This document shows positions 25,907-34,085 of a stretch of 64,000 nucleotides of DNA, piece after piece. The stretch is from assembly GCF_019933235.1 (NCBI RefSeq), contig NZ_CP082945.1:6423501-6487500 (forward strand), in the 5' to 3' direction. Under the pieces are notes generated by a model. The model was not told the origin of the DNA. It searched no databases and saw only the letters and a list, made by a program, of their open reading frames with translations. This DNA comes from Streptomyces angustmyceticus (GTDB taxonomy: Bacteria; Actinomycetota; Actinomycetes; Streptomycetales; Streptomycetaceae). A program made the translations under genes and the position numbers. Each line of letters opens with the position of its first letter. The first letter of the stretch is position 1.

Positions 25907-26467
25907 ATGGCACACCGTGCTCTCCTCGTGATGGACGTCCAGCGCGACATCGTGGACATCGTGGATGCCGATTCCGCGTATCTGACGCGCCTGCGCAGGG
26001 CGATCGACGGGGCCAGGGCGGCGGACATCCCGGTGATCCACGTGGTCATCGGGCTGCGTCCGGGCAGCCCCGACATCGGCCCGGGGAACAGGGTGCTCGC
26101 CGACATCGTCCGGCGGGGCCTGTTCACCGAGGGCGACCCCGGCACCGGCATCCACCCCGACGTCGCGCCCCGGGACGGCGACATCGTGGTCACCAAGAGG
26201 CGGGCGAGCGCGTTCTCGGGCAGCGACCTCGACGTGGTGCTCAGGGCCCGCGGGATCGACAGCCTCGTCCTCGCCGGCATCGCCACCAGCGGGGTGGTGC
26301 TCGCCACCCTGTGCCAGGCCAACGACATGGACTTCGGCCTCACCGTCCTGACGGACGGCTGCCTCGACACCGACCCCGAGGTGCACCGGGTCCTGACCGA
26401 GAGGCTGTTCCCGCAGTGGGCCGACACCCTCGCCGTCGACGACTGGCTCACGACCCTCGCTCCGTGA
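25907..26467 (+). CDS. Isochorismatase-fold hydrolase lacking the catalytic cysteine
   Basis: A 186-residue isochorismatase-like protein. Asp10 (VMDVQRDIV) and Lys97 (VVTKRRASAF) of the D-K-C triad are present. The third motif reads GIATSGVVLATL, with Val130 where nicotinamidase-type enzymes carry the nucleophilic cysteine. Proteins such as EntB and PhzD also lack this cysteine and hydrolyse vinyl ethers instead of amides, so an isochorismatase-like or non-amidase reaction is more likely than pyrazinamide/nicotinamide hydrolysis. The ATG at 25907 has an AAGGA site. Confidence 0.83.
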   Translation: MAHRALLVMDVQRDIVDIVDADSAYLTRLRRAIDGARAADIPVIHVVIGLRPGSPDIGPGNRVLADIVRRGLFTEGDPGTGIHPDVAPRDGDIVVTKRRASAFSGSDLDVVLRARGIDSLVLAGIATSGVVLATLCQANDMDFGLTVLTDGCLDTDPEVHRVLTERLFPQWADTLAVDDWLTTLAP

Positions 26468-26593
26468 GCGGCCGTCCGGCCCCTCGGACGCGGACCGAGG
26501 GCGCCCGGCCCTGCGGAACACGCCGACGCCGTACGGGCCCGTGAGCCGCCGTCGGCGCCGGCACCCCGCACGCCGCCGGCGGCCGGCGAGCGC

Positions 26594-27739
26594 TCACGCC
26601 GCCGGCGCGTCCCCCTGCGGTTCCGCCGCCGGCAGCTCCACCTCGAAGCGGCAGCCCGAGCCGGCGTTGCACACCGTGGCGCGGCCCTCGTGGGCCTCGA
26701 CGATGCCGCGGACGATCGCCAGGCCCAGGCCGGCGCCGCCCTTGCCGTCGGCGCGCGGGGTACGGGCCGCGCCGCCGCGCCAGCCGGTGTCGAAGACCCG
26801 CGGCAGGTCCTCCGGCGGGATGCCGCCGCAGCCGTCCTCGACGGCCAGCACCACCCGGCCCCGCTCGTGCCGCGCGCTGACCGCGACGGTGCCGTCGGCC
26901 GGCGTCGCCCGGATGGCGTTGACCAGCAAATTGCCCAGGACGCGGGTGATCTGCTGGGCGTCCACCCGTACCGGCAGCGGGGCCACCCCGCCGTCCACCA
27001 GCCGCACCCCGCTCGCCCGCGCCAGCGGCCCGGCCCCGGCGAGGGCGTCGTCCACCAGGTCGTAGACCGACACCCGCGACAGCGTCAGGGCCAGCGCCCC
27101 GGCCTGGATGCGGGAGAGTTCGAAGAGGTCGTCGACCATGGCGGCCAGCCGGTCGACCTCGATCCGCATCCGCGCGTGGTAGCGCGCGGTGTCCTCGGCG
27201 ACCCCGTCCTCCAGGGCCTCGGCCATCGCCCGCAGCCCGGCGAGCGGGGTGCGCAGGTCGTGCGAGATCCCGGCGATCAGATCGCGCCGGGAGGCGTCCA
27301 GTGCCCGCTCCCGCTCCCGTGCCTCGGCGAGCCGCCCGCTGGTCTCCTCCAAGGCCCGCGACAGCGCGGCCAGTTCCGCGGTGGGCGGTACGGCGGGCGC
27401 CACGAAGCCGCCCTCGCTGCCGACCGTACGGGCCGCGCGCGCCAGCTCCCGGCTGCCCGCCGCGATCCGCCGGCCGAAGAGCAGCGCGGCCGCCAGCGAC
27501 ACCACCCCGGAGACGGCGACCACGGCCATCACCACGCCCAGGTCGTGCCCGGACAGGAACATCGCCTGGGCGACCGCCACCGTGCCCGCCGCCATCGCGG
27601 CCACCGCCAGCACCGCCACCGCGAACAGCGACAGCGCGACCGAGCGCCGCCGCAGCACCCGTACCGCGGGCGCCGCGAGCACGCCCGCCAGGGCCGCGCC
27701 CAGCGCCGCCAGCGCCACGATGACCAGGAAGTCCGTCAC
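26594..27739 (-). CDS. Sensor histidine kinase
   Basis: A 381-residue membrane kinase. It has two hydrophobic hairpins within residues 1-95 and almost no extracytoplasmic loop, then a linker (HAMP-like) and the dimerisation box ISHDLRTPLAGLRAM with His160. The ATPase domain has NLLVNAIRATP (N box), VEDGCGGIPPEDLPRVFDTGW (G1/F boxes) and GAGLGLAIVRGIVEAHEG (G2). Without a sensing domain outside, it probably reads a membrane or intracellular signal. Its start overlaps the stop of the response regulator by 4 bp, so the pair forms one two-component system. Confidence 0.9.
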   Translation of the reverse strand: MTDFLVIVALAALGAALAGVLAAPAVRVLRRRSVALSLFAVAVLAVAAMAAGTVAVAQAMFLSGHDLGVVMAVVAVSGVVSLAAALLFGRRIAAGSRELARAARTVGSEGGFVAPAVPPTAELAALSRALEETSGRLAEARERERALDASRRDLIAGISHDLRTPLAGLRAMAEALEDGVAEDTARYHARMRIEVDRLAAMVDDLFELSRIQAGALALTLSRVSVYDLVDDALAGAGPLARASGVRLVDGGVAPLPVRVDAQQITRVLGNLLVNAIRATPADGTVAVSARHERGRVVLAVEDGCGGIPPEDLPRVFDTGWRGGAARTPRADGKGGAGLGLAIVRGIVEAHEGRATVCNAGSGCRFEVELPAAEPQGDAPAA

Positions 27740-28545
27740 AGCAGCGGGCCGCCTTCCCCCAGCGGGCCGGGATCCGGCGGGAGTTCGTCCTCCCGGGGGT
27801 CGAAGCGGTAGCCCGCGCCCCAGACCGTCGTCACCAGCCGCGGCGCGGCCGGGTCCGCCTCGATCTTCTCGCGCAGCCGCCGCACATGGACCGTGACCGT
27901 GGACAGATCGCCGAACTCCCAGCCCCAGACCCGGGCCAGCAGCTCCTCCCGGGAGAAGACCTGCCCGGGGTGGCGCATCAGGAAGACCAGGAGGTCGAAC
28001 TCGCGGGCGGTGAGGGAGAGTTCCCGCCCGGCGCGGTCGGCGCGGCGGCCGCCCGGGTCGGCCCGGAGGTCCCCGGCCCGCAGGACGGCCGAGGGCGCGG
28101 CGGCCGGCGGCGCGGACTCCGCGCGGCGCAGCACCGAGCCGATCCGCAGTACCAGCTCGCGCGGGCTGAACGGCTTGGTCACATAGTCGTCGGCGCCCAG
28201 CTCCAGGCCGAGGATGCGGTCCGCCTCCTCGCCGCGGGCGGTCAGCATCACCACCGGGACCGCCGGGCCGTCGTCGGCGCGGCGCAGCCGGCGGCAGACC
28301 TCCAGGCCGTCGATGCCCGGCAGCATCAGGTCGAGCACGACGAGGTGCGGACGGAACTCCGCGGCCCGGTCGAGGGCGGCGAAGCCGTCGGCCGCGTGCT
28401 CGGTGGTGTAGCCGGCGCGGGAGAGGTAGCCGGTGACGACCTCGGCGACGGTCGGATCGTCCTCGACGACCAGGACGCGGCGCGGCGGCCCGTTCAGCGG
28501 GGCGGGCGCGGGGGCGGGTGCGGAGGGCGGTGTCGGTCGGTGCAC
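27736..28545 (-). CDS. OmpR/PhoB family response regulator
   Basis: A 269-residue regulator. The receiver domain has the acidic pair VEDDP, phosphoacceptor Asp72 (LVVLDLMLPGIDG) and the KPFSPREL lysine. The DNA-binding winged helix follows (LTAREFDLLVFLMRHPGQVF, then TVTVHVRRLREKIE and a WGAGYRF ending). About 20 alanine/proline residues precede the receiver domain. It is the first gene of the operon with the kinase (ATGA overlap). Target genes are not evident. Confidence 0.92.
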   Translation of the reverse strand: MHRPTPPSAPAPAPAPLNGPPRRVLVVEDDPTVAEVVTGYLSRAGYTTEHAADGFAALDRAAEFRPHLVVLDLMLPGIDGLEVCRRLRRADDGPAVPVVMLTARGEEADRILGLELGADDYVTKPFSPRELVLRIGSVLRRAESAPPAAAPSAVLRAGDLRADPGGRRADRAGRELSLTAREFDLLVFLMRHPGQVFSREELLARVWGWEFGDLSTVTVHVRRLREKIEADPAAPRLVTTVWGAGYRFDPREDELPPDPGPLGEGGPLL

Positions 28546-28719
28546 GGGATCAGCGGGGCCTTCCCGGGAGGGGCGTCATGGGTCCAGCCAACACCAGGAC
28601 GGGCGGCGGCGGGCGGCCCGGCCCCCTGCCGTAAGAATCCGGTAACCGGCGGCGGTGTCCCGCGAAGGCGGCGGCGGGCGGCGGCCGGTGCGGGGCGCGG
28701 GCGGTCCGGCCCCGGCGGC

Positions 28720-29130
28720 TCAGCCCTCCAGCCCCTCCCGGACCCGCCGCGACACCGTGATCGCGTACAGGTCGAGGACGCCCGGCGGCTCCGCCAGGCC
28801 GGGGCCGCCGGCACGGATCCACGCGGCGATGTCCGCCAGCGCGTCGTCGTCGTTGACCAGCCCCAGCCAGACGGGACGCCCGCCGGCCGCCCGGCCCGCC
28901 GGAGACGGCTGGACGACGACCACGTTCGCCTGGTCGCAGACGTCCAGGCACTCCGAGGCCCGCACCGGCGCCGCGCCGTCGAGCGCCGCGCGCAGCCGCG
29001 GTATCTGCCCGGCGTGGTCGACGCCCGGGACCTTGGCCGCATCGCCGCAGCAGCAGCCGCGGCACACGGTGACCCGGCACGGGGTCGCGGTGGCTGCCTT
29101 TCGGGCAGGCTTGCTGGTCATCCGGCTCAT
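28720..29130 (-). CDS. Thioredoxin-like [2Fe-2S] protein
   Basis: A small protein (about 136 residues) with CRVTVCRGCCCGD near the N-terminus and ASECLDVCDQANVVVVQPS in the middle, the cysteine spacing of thin, thioredoxin-fold [2Fe-2S] ferredoxins. The C-terminal half (WLGLVNDDDALADIAAWI) is typical of these predicted ferredoxins in actinobacteria. It is divergent from a P450 gene, so it is a possible but unproven redox partner. Start could be 29130 or 29121. Confidence 0.72.
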   Translation of the reverse strand: MSRMTSKPARKAATATPCRVTVCRGCCCGDAAKVPGVDHAGQIPRLRAALDGAAPVRASECLDVCDQANVVVVQPSPAGRAAGGRPVWLGLVNDDDALADIAAWIRAGGPGLAEPPGVLDLYAITVSRRVREGLEG

Positions 29131-29318
29131 GCTACGGGGCCGTTGCCGGGGCCCGTACGGGGAGGGGACGTGGACGGGGCCACCGTCCCGGGGCGCCGGC
29201 GGACGCGGGGGAGCGGCCGGGATGTACGGGGCGCGGCCCGGCACGGGGCGCCCGCCCCCTCGGAGCGCACCCCGCCGCCCCGGATTAGGAACCCGGCCCC
29301 GCGGGATAGACATCCGGC

Positions 29319-30740
29319 ATGCCCCAAACCGAGTCCCACCCCCACCCCGGTTCCGTACCCGAGGCCGCGATACCCGGCCCGGCCGGTCTTCCCGTGCTCG
29401 GCTCGATGTTCGACCTGCGGCGTGACTCCCTCGGCACCTTCCTCAACGCCCGGCGCGCGCACGGCGACGTGGTGCGTCTGGAGGCCGGGCCGCCCGGCCT
29501 GCGCAGTGTGTTCCACGCGGTCTTCGCACCCGAGGGCGTACAGCAGATCCTCGCCTCCCAGGCAGCCAACTTCCGCAAGGACCACCCGCTCTACGAGGAG
29601 GTCCGGCAGTCGTTCGGCAACGGCCTGCTGACCAGCCAGGACGCCGACTACCTGAGGCAACGGCGGCTGGTGCAGCCGCTGTTCACCAAGCGCCGGGTCG
29701 ACAGCTACGCGGCGGCCGTCACGGCCGAGGCCGGCGCTCTCGCGGACCGCTGGCGCACCGCGGCGGGGAGCACCGTCGACCTGGTCCCCGAGATGAACCG
29801 GCTGGCGCTGCGCACCGTCGCCCGGATCCTTTTCGGCCTGGACGCGGCGGCGGCCGAGGACGCCTTCCACCGGTGCGCCCCGGTCATCAACGCCTATGTC
29901 GTACGGCGCGCCTACGTCCCCGTGAAGATCCCGCGGGAGTGGCCCACCCCCGGGAACCTGCGGGCCCGCGCGGCCACCGACGAGCTGAACGCGCTGTGCG
30001 ACCGCGTCATCGAGGACCGGCGGACGGCTCGCGGGACGGCCGGAGCGACGGCGGACGAGGGCGACGACCTGCTGTCCCTGCTGGCCGCCGCCGGCAACGA
30101 CGAGGACGGCTCCCTGGACGCGACCGAGGTCCGCGAACAGGTCCTGATCTTCCTGCTGGCGGGGCACGAGACCACCGCGACCTCCCTGGCCTTCACCCTC
30201 CACCTCCTCGCCCGGCACCCCGAGGAGCAGGCGCGGGTCCGCGAAGAGGTCGACCGGGTGCTGGGCGAGGACACTCCGACGGCCGCCGACCTGGACCGTC
30301 TGCCGTACCTGACGCAGGCGCTCAAGGAGTCCATGCGGCTGTACCCGGCGGCGCCGGTCGTCAGCCGCCGGGCCGTGGCCGCCACGGAGATCGGCGGATA
30401 CCGCATACCGGCGGGTGCCGATGTGGTCGTCGCGCCCTGGGTCACCCACCGCAGCCCGGAGCTGTGGGAGGACCCGGAACGCTTCGATCCGCGGCGCTTC
30501 GCACCCGAGCGGGAGGCCGAGCGGCACCGCTACGCCTGGTTCCCGTTCGGCGGCGGGCCGCGTGCCTGCATCGGGCAGCACTTCTCGATGCTGGAGTCCG
30601 TGCTGGCGCTGGCGACGCTGCTGCGCGCGTACGAACTCGACGCCGTGGACCAGGAGGTGCCGGTCGCCGCCGGGATCACCCTCCAGGCGACCGGCCCGGC
30701 CCGGGTGCGTCTGCGCCCGCGGCACGGAGCCGCCGGGTAG
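29319..30740 (+). CDS. Cytochrome P450
   Basis: A 473-residue heme monooxygenase with all core motifs: I-helix AGHETTATS, K-helix KESMR (ExxR), FDPRRF, and the heme loop FPFGGGPRACIGQHF with Cys417 as the heme ligand. The bulky N-terminus has no membrane anchor. Sequence flavour is closer to CYP102/CYP132-type and fatty-acid hydroxylases than to typical macrolide P450s. No terpene synthase or polyketide gene is adjacent, so the substrate is unknown. Confidence 0.92.
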   Translation: MPQTESHPHPGSVPEAAIPGPAGLPVLGSMFDLRRDSLGTFLNARRAHGDVVRLEAGPPGLRSVFHAVFAPEGVQQILASQAANFRKDHPLYEEVRQSFGNGLLTSQDADYLRQRRLVQPLFTKRRVDSYAAAVTAEAGALADRWRTAAGSTVDLVPEMNRLALRTVARILFGLDAAAAEDAFHRCAPVINAYVVRRAYVPVKIPREWPTPGNLRARAATDELNALCDRVIEDRRTARGTAGATADEGDDLLSLLAAAGNDEDGSLDATEVREQVLIFLLAGHETTATSLAFTLHLLARHPEEQARVREEVDRVLGEDTPTAADLDRLPYLTQALKESMRLYPAAPVVSRRAVAATEIGGYRIPAGADVVVAPWVTHRSPELWEDPERFDPRRFAPEREAERHRYAWFPFGGGPRACIGQHFSMLESVLALATLLRAYELDAVDQEVPVAAGITLQATGPARVRLRPRHGAAG

Positions 30741-30825
30741 GGACCGGGGCCGCCGCACCGTACGGCGGGACGGGGGCGCCGCGCCGCACAGCGGGCCCGC
30801 GTCACCCCGCCGCGTCGGGGGAAAA

Positions 30826-30876
30826 GCAAACGCAACGAAAATAGCGTTTGCGTTTCGGCGGTGTCCCCCGTATCGT
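30826..30876 (+). promoter_or_regulatory. WblC/WhiB7-like promoter of the ABC-F gene
   Basis: TTGCGT (30848-30853) and TATCGT (30871-30876) are spaced by 17 bp, placing the transcription start near 30883. An AT-rich GAAAATA block (30837-30843) sits just upstream of the -35 element, as in WhiB7/WblC-dependent promoters of ribosome-protection genes. A perfect inverted repeat (GCAAACGC at 30826-30833 and GCGTTTGC at 30844-30851) straddles this block and the -35. The resulting leader is about 230 nt. Confidence 0.6.
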
Positions 30877-30901
30877 CGTTCGCGTCCCATTGCCGCCGAT
30901 C

Positions 30902-30924
30902 GGAGAAGGCCGTTGCTCGTCTGA
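30902..30924 (+). promoter_or_regulatory. Three-codon leader ORF (TTG CTC GTC TGA) with its own RBS
   Basis: GGAGAAGG (30902-30909) is followed after three bases by TTG CTC GTC TGA (30913-30924), a start-to-stop ORF encoding MLV. It lies about 30 nt after the predicted transcription start and 7 nt before the segment that can pair with 31062-31072. This is the layout of ribosome-stalling attenuators in front of antibiotic-resistance ABC-F and erm genes. Real translation is unproven. Confidence 0.5.
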
Positions 30925-30930
30925 GGTCTT

Positions 30931-31072
30931 GAGACACCGCGCCCGCGACGGTGATCCGCCCTGCGCTCCCGGAATCCGGAGCGGCGGATCATGCCTCGCG
31001 CGGCCCGTCCGCGACCTCGGCGTACCCACGGCGTACCCGACGCACACCGGCGTTCCGATGACGCGGTGTCTC
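30931..31072 (+). promoter_or_regulatory. Competing RNA structures in the ABC-F leader
   Basis: GAGACACCGCG (30931-30941) is perfectly complementary over 11 bp to CGCGGTGTCTC (31062-31072). Between them is a strong hairpin: GATCCGCC (30953-30960) with GGCGGATC (30983-30990) plus inner GCTCC/GGAGC (30965-30969 with 30978-30982). The hairpin could act as an attenuator, with the long-range pairing responding to ribosome position on the MLV ORF. Confidence 0.5.
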
Positions 31073-31115
31073 CCAGCGCACATCCCCCACCCCCCTTGCG
31101 CCCAAGGAGACCCCT

Positions 31116-32741
31116 GTGTCCATGTCGCACGCCTCCGCGTCCTCCGCGGCCATCGTCTGCACCGGCCTCGGCTTCGCCTGGCCCGACGGCAGGCCCGTCC
31201 TCGAAGACCTCCCGCTGGCCGTCGGCCCCGGCCGCACCGGCCTCGTCGGCCTCAACGGAGCCGGAAAGTCCACCCTGTTGAAGCTGATCGCGGGCGAGCT
31301 GACGCCGACCGCGGGCAGCGTCAAGGTCGCCGGCGAGGTCGGCTACCTCCCGCAGCACGCCCCGCTCGAGACCGGCCTGCGGGTCGACGAGGCGCTCGGC
31401 ATCGCCGCCGCGCGCGCAGCCCTGCACGCCATCGAGGGCGGCGACGCGAGCGAGGAGCACTTCACCGCCGTCGGCGACGACTGGGACGTCGAGGAGCGCG
31501 CCCGCGCCACCCTCGACCAGCTCGGACTGCCCGGCCTCGACCTCGACCGCACCCTCGGCGAGGTGTCCGGCGGCGAGTCCGTCCTGCTGCGGCTGGCCGC
31601 CCTGATGCTTCGCCGCCCGGACGTCCTGCTGCTCGACGAGCCCACCAACAACCTCGACCGGCCGGCCCGGGAGCGGCTCCACGCCGCGGTCACCGGCTGG
31701 TCCGGGGTCCTCGTCGTGGTCAGCCACGACCGTGAACTCCTCGACCTCGTCGACCGGATCGCCGACCTCCGCGACGGGCGGATCCACTGGTACGGCGGCA
31801 ACTTCACCGCCTACGAACACGCCCTGGCCGTCGAACAGGAGGCGGCCGAGCGGACGGTGCGGGCCGCCGAGGCCGATGTCCAGCGCCAGAAGCGCGAACT
31901 CGCCGACGCCCGGATCAAGCTGGCCCGCCGGGTCCGCTACGGCAACAAGATGAACGCCACCAAGCGCGAGCCGAAGATCGTCATGAACGAGCGCAAGAGG
32001 GACGCCCAGGTCTCCGCAGGCAAGCACCGCATCCTGCACACCGAACGCCTCAAGGAGGCCGAGGAGCGCCTCGGCGAGGCGGCCGAGGCGGTCCGGGACG
32101 ACGACGAGATCCGTATCGACCTGCCGCACACCGCCGTCCCGCCGGGCCGCACGGTCCTCACCCTGCACGCCCTGCGCACCCGTTACGGCGCCTCGGCGGA
32201 GCTGGAGGTGCGCGGCCCCGAACGCATCGCGCTGACCGGCCGCAACGGCTCCGGCAAGACCACCCTGCTGCGGACCGTCGCCGGTGAGATCCCGCCGCGG
32301 GAGGGCACGGTGGAGACCCACGTCCCCCACCGCTTCCTGCCCCAGCGGCTGGACGTCCTCGACCCGGAGCTGACCGTGGCCGAGAACGTCGCCCGCTTCG
32401 CCCCGGACGCCACCAACAACCGCATCCGGGCCCGGCTCGCTCGCTTCCTGTTCAAGGGCGCGCGCGCCGACCAGCAGGCCGGCACGCTCTCCGGCGGCGA
32501 ACGCTTCCGCGCCTCGCTCGCCGCCCTGATGCTGGCCGAGCCGGCCCCGCAACTGCTGCTGCTCGACGAGCCGACCAACAACCTCGACCTGGCCTCGGTG
32601 CGCCGGCTGGTCACGGCCCTGGAGTCCTACGAGGGCGCGCTCCTCGTCGTCAGCCACGACCTGACGTTCCTCCGGGACCTCGGTATCACCCGGTGGCTCG
32701 CCCTGGAGGACGGTGAACTGACCGACATCGCACCGCTGTAG
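31116..32741 (+). CDS. ABC-F family ribosome-associated ATPase
   Basis: A 541-residue soluble protein with two ATP-binding cassettes and no membrane segment. Walker A motifs are GLNGAGKST and GRNGSGKTT, signatures are VSGGESV and LSGGERF, and both Walker B motifs read LLLLDEPTNNLD or close to it. The interdomain linker (about residues 230-330) is long, charged and helical (RQKRELADARIKLARRVRYG), as needed for reaching into the ribosomal E site. ABC-F proteins either protect ribosomes against antibiotics or rescue stalled ones. The WblC-like promoter and structured leader favour the resistance role. Start GTG 31116 has AAGGAG 7 nt upstream; ATG 31122 is too far from it. Confidence 0.9.
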   Translation: MSMSHASASSAAIVCTGLGFAWPDGRPVLEDLPLAVGPGRTGLVGLNGAGKSTLLKLIAGELTPTAGSVKVAGEVGYLPQHAPLETGLRVDEALGIAAARAALHAIEGGDASEEHFTAVGDDWDVEERARATLDQLGLPGLDLDRTLGEVSGGESVLLRLAALMLRRPDVLLLDEPTNNLDRPARERLHAAVTGWSGVLVVVSHDRELLDLVDRIADLRDGRIHWYGGNFTAYEHALAVEQEAAERTVRAAEADVQRQKRELADARIKLARRVRYGNKMNATKREPKIVMNERKRDAQVSAGKHRILHTERLKEAEERLGEAAEAVRDDDEIRIDLPHTAVPPGRTVLTLHALRTRYGASAELEVRGPERIALTGRNGSGKTTLLRTVAGEIPPREGTVETHVPHRFLPQRLDVLDPELTVAENVARFAPDATNNRIRARLARFLFKGARADQQAGTLSGGERFRASLAALMLAEPAPQLLLLDEPTNNLDLASVRRLVTALESYEGALLVVSHDLTFLRDLGITRWLALEDGELTDIAPL

Positions 32742-32764
32742 GACACCGCGCGCCGCGAACGGAC

Positions 32765-32790
32765 CGGGACGGGGGCCTTCCCCCGTCCCG
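32765..32790 (+). terminator. Terminator of the ABC-F gene
   Basis: A perfect 11-bp inverted repeat (CGGGACGGGGG and its complement) with a CCTT loop, 23 bp after the stop, followed by TTCT. Confidence 0.85.
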
Positions 32791-32816
32791 TTCTCCGCGA
32801 CGGCCGCCGCCCCGCG

Positions 32817-33266
32817 TCAGCTCCGCTGCCGAGGGAGCAGCCGGGCTCCGGCCCCCGTGCCGAACAGCTCCAGGGTCCGCCCGCACTGCGAATGCAGCGG
32901 CGCCGGCAGCGCCTCGGGAGCGAACCAGGCGAGGGCGTCGAACTTGTGCGGCTCGCCGAGCGTCACCGCCTCCGGCGCCACCCGTACGGCGAAGACCACC
33001 GCGACCCAGTGCGAGTCGACCGGATCGCCGCGCAGCACATTGCGCACCCCGATCTGCTCGATGCCGTGCGGCCGCACGCCGTACTCCTCGTACACCTCCC
33101 GCGCCACGGCCGCCTCGAAGGACTCACCGAACTCCAGCGCCCCCGCGCCGCAGTCCCACGTCCCCGGCTCGTCCCTGGCCCCCGCGCTCCGCCGGGCCAG
33201 CAGCACCCGCCCCGCGCCGTCATGGCACACGAACACACAGGACACCCTGGGTCCCGCCACCGTCAT
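32817..33266 (-). CDS. Nudix hydrolase
   Basis: A 149-residue Nudix protein with the box GALEFGESFEAAVAREVYEEYGV. It is a single compact domain (VSCVFVCHDGAGRVLLARRS opening), similar to small nucleoside-diphosphate or MutT-like hydrolases. It follows a HAD-type phosphatase gene by 14 bp on the same strand. The two may act together on phosphorylated metabolites or damaged nucleotides, but the substrate is unknown. Confidence 0.85.
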   Translation of the reverse strand: MTVAGPRVSCVFVCHDGAGRVLLARRSAGARDEPGTWDCGAGALEFGESFEAAVAREVYEEYGVRPHGIEQIGVRNVLRGDPVDSHWVAVVFAVRVAPEAVTLGEPHKFDALAWFAPEALPAPLHSQCGRTLELFGTGAGARLLPRQRS

Positions 33267-33280
33267 GTCGTCCGCCCCTC

Positions 33281-33955
33281 TCAGAAGTGCCGCAGCAGGT
33301 CGCCGAACGCCGACAGCCGCAGCACCTTCTCGTCAGCGGGGTCGAGGTCACCGTGCTCCAGGACCCAGGTGTGGTCGTGCGGGATGAACACCGCGTTCAG
33401 GCCGGCCGACCGGGCCGGCAGGATGTCCGACTTCGGGGAGTTGCCGATCATCCATGCCGAGGCCGCGTCCAGGTCGTAGGCGCGGATCAGCTCCTCGTAG
33501 GCGGCGGTGTTCTTCTCCGCCACGATGTGGACGCCACGGAAGTGGCCGCTCAGCCCGGAGGCCGTCACCTTCCGCCGCTGCTCCTCGGTGTCGCCCTTGG
33601 TCAGCAGCAACAGGTCGTGCCGCCGGGCCAGCTCGGCCAGGGTCTCGGCGACCCCGGGGATCAGCTCCACGCCGTCCCGGTCGAAGGCCGCGGCCCACCC
33701 GGCGATCCGCGCCGCCTCCTCGGCCGTCGCGTCCCGGCCCCGCAGCCGCGCCACGCACTCCCCGAGGCTGTGCAGGAACACCTTGCTGCCGTAGCCCAGG
33801 GTCCGTGCGTTCGCCGCCTCGATCCCGTCGAGCACCGCCCGCACCGCGGCCCGGTCGAGTCCGGGGCGGACCATCCACTCCAGAAACTCGTCGATGACCC
33901 GCTCGAAGACCACGTTGTTCTCCCACAACGTGTCGTCCGCATCGAAAATCAGCAT
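33281..33955 (-). CDS. HAD-superfamily hydrolase
   Basis: A 224-residue phosphatase-like protein. Motif I is FDADDTLWENN with the nucleophilic aspartate at residue 5, motif II is LLLTKGD, and the motif IV region is MIGNSPKSDILPARSAG. The cap domain lies between residues 15 and 85. It is upstream of a Nudix gene (14 bp gap). The typical substrate range is phosphosugars, nucleotides or phosphoglycolate-like compounds. Confidence 0.88.
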   Translation of the reverse strand: MLIFDADDTLWENNVVFERVIDEFLEWMVRPGLDRAAVRAVLDGIEAANARTLGYGSKVFLHSLGECVARLRGRDATAEEAARIAGWAAAFDRDGVELIPGVAETLAELARRHDLLLLTKGDTEEQRRKVTASGLSGHFRGVHIVAEKNTAAYEELIRAYDLDAASAWMIGNSPKSDILPARSAGLNAVFIPHDHTWVLEHGDLDPADEKVLRLSAFGDLLRHF

Positions 33956-34085
33956 CCGTTCGACAACCCCTCTTCCGCTCCACCGACCGGCGCACCTTAG
34001 GCACGCCCGGCGGCCGTCCGCACCGGAAATTCCGTGGGGGAGGACAGCCCGGCCGCGGGGGAGCGACCCGGCCGCGCGAGGGGCT

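Noticed and set aside
28720..30740. A P450 with a ferredoxin as the start of a biosynthetic gene cluster
   Set aside because: The genes are divergent and no synthase, tailoring or transport genes surround them.
29127..32657. An open frame of about 1176 codons on the minus strand across the P450 and ABC-F genes
   Set aside because: It spans intergenic DNA, terminators and two well-supported genes and shows no recognisable motif.
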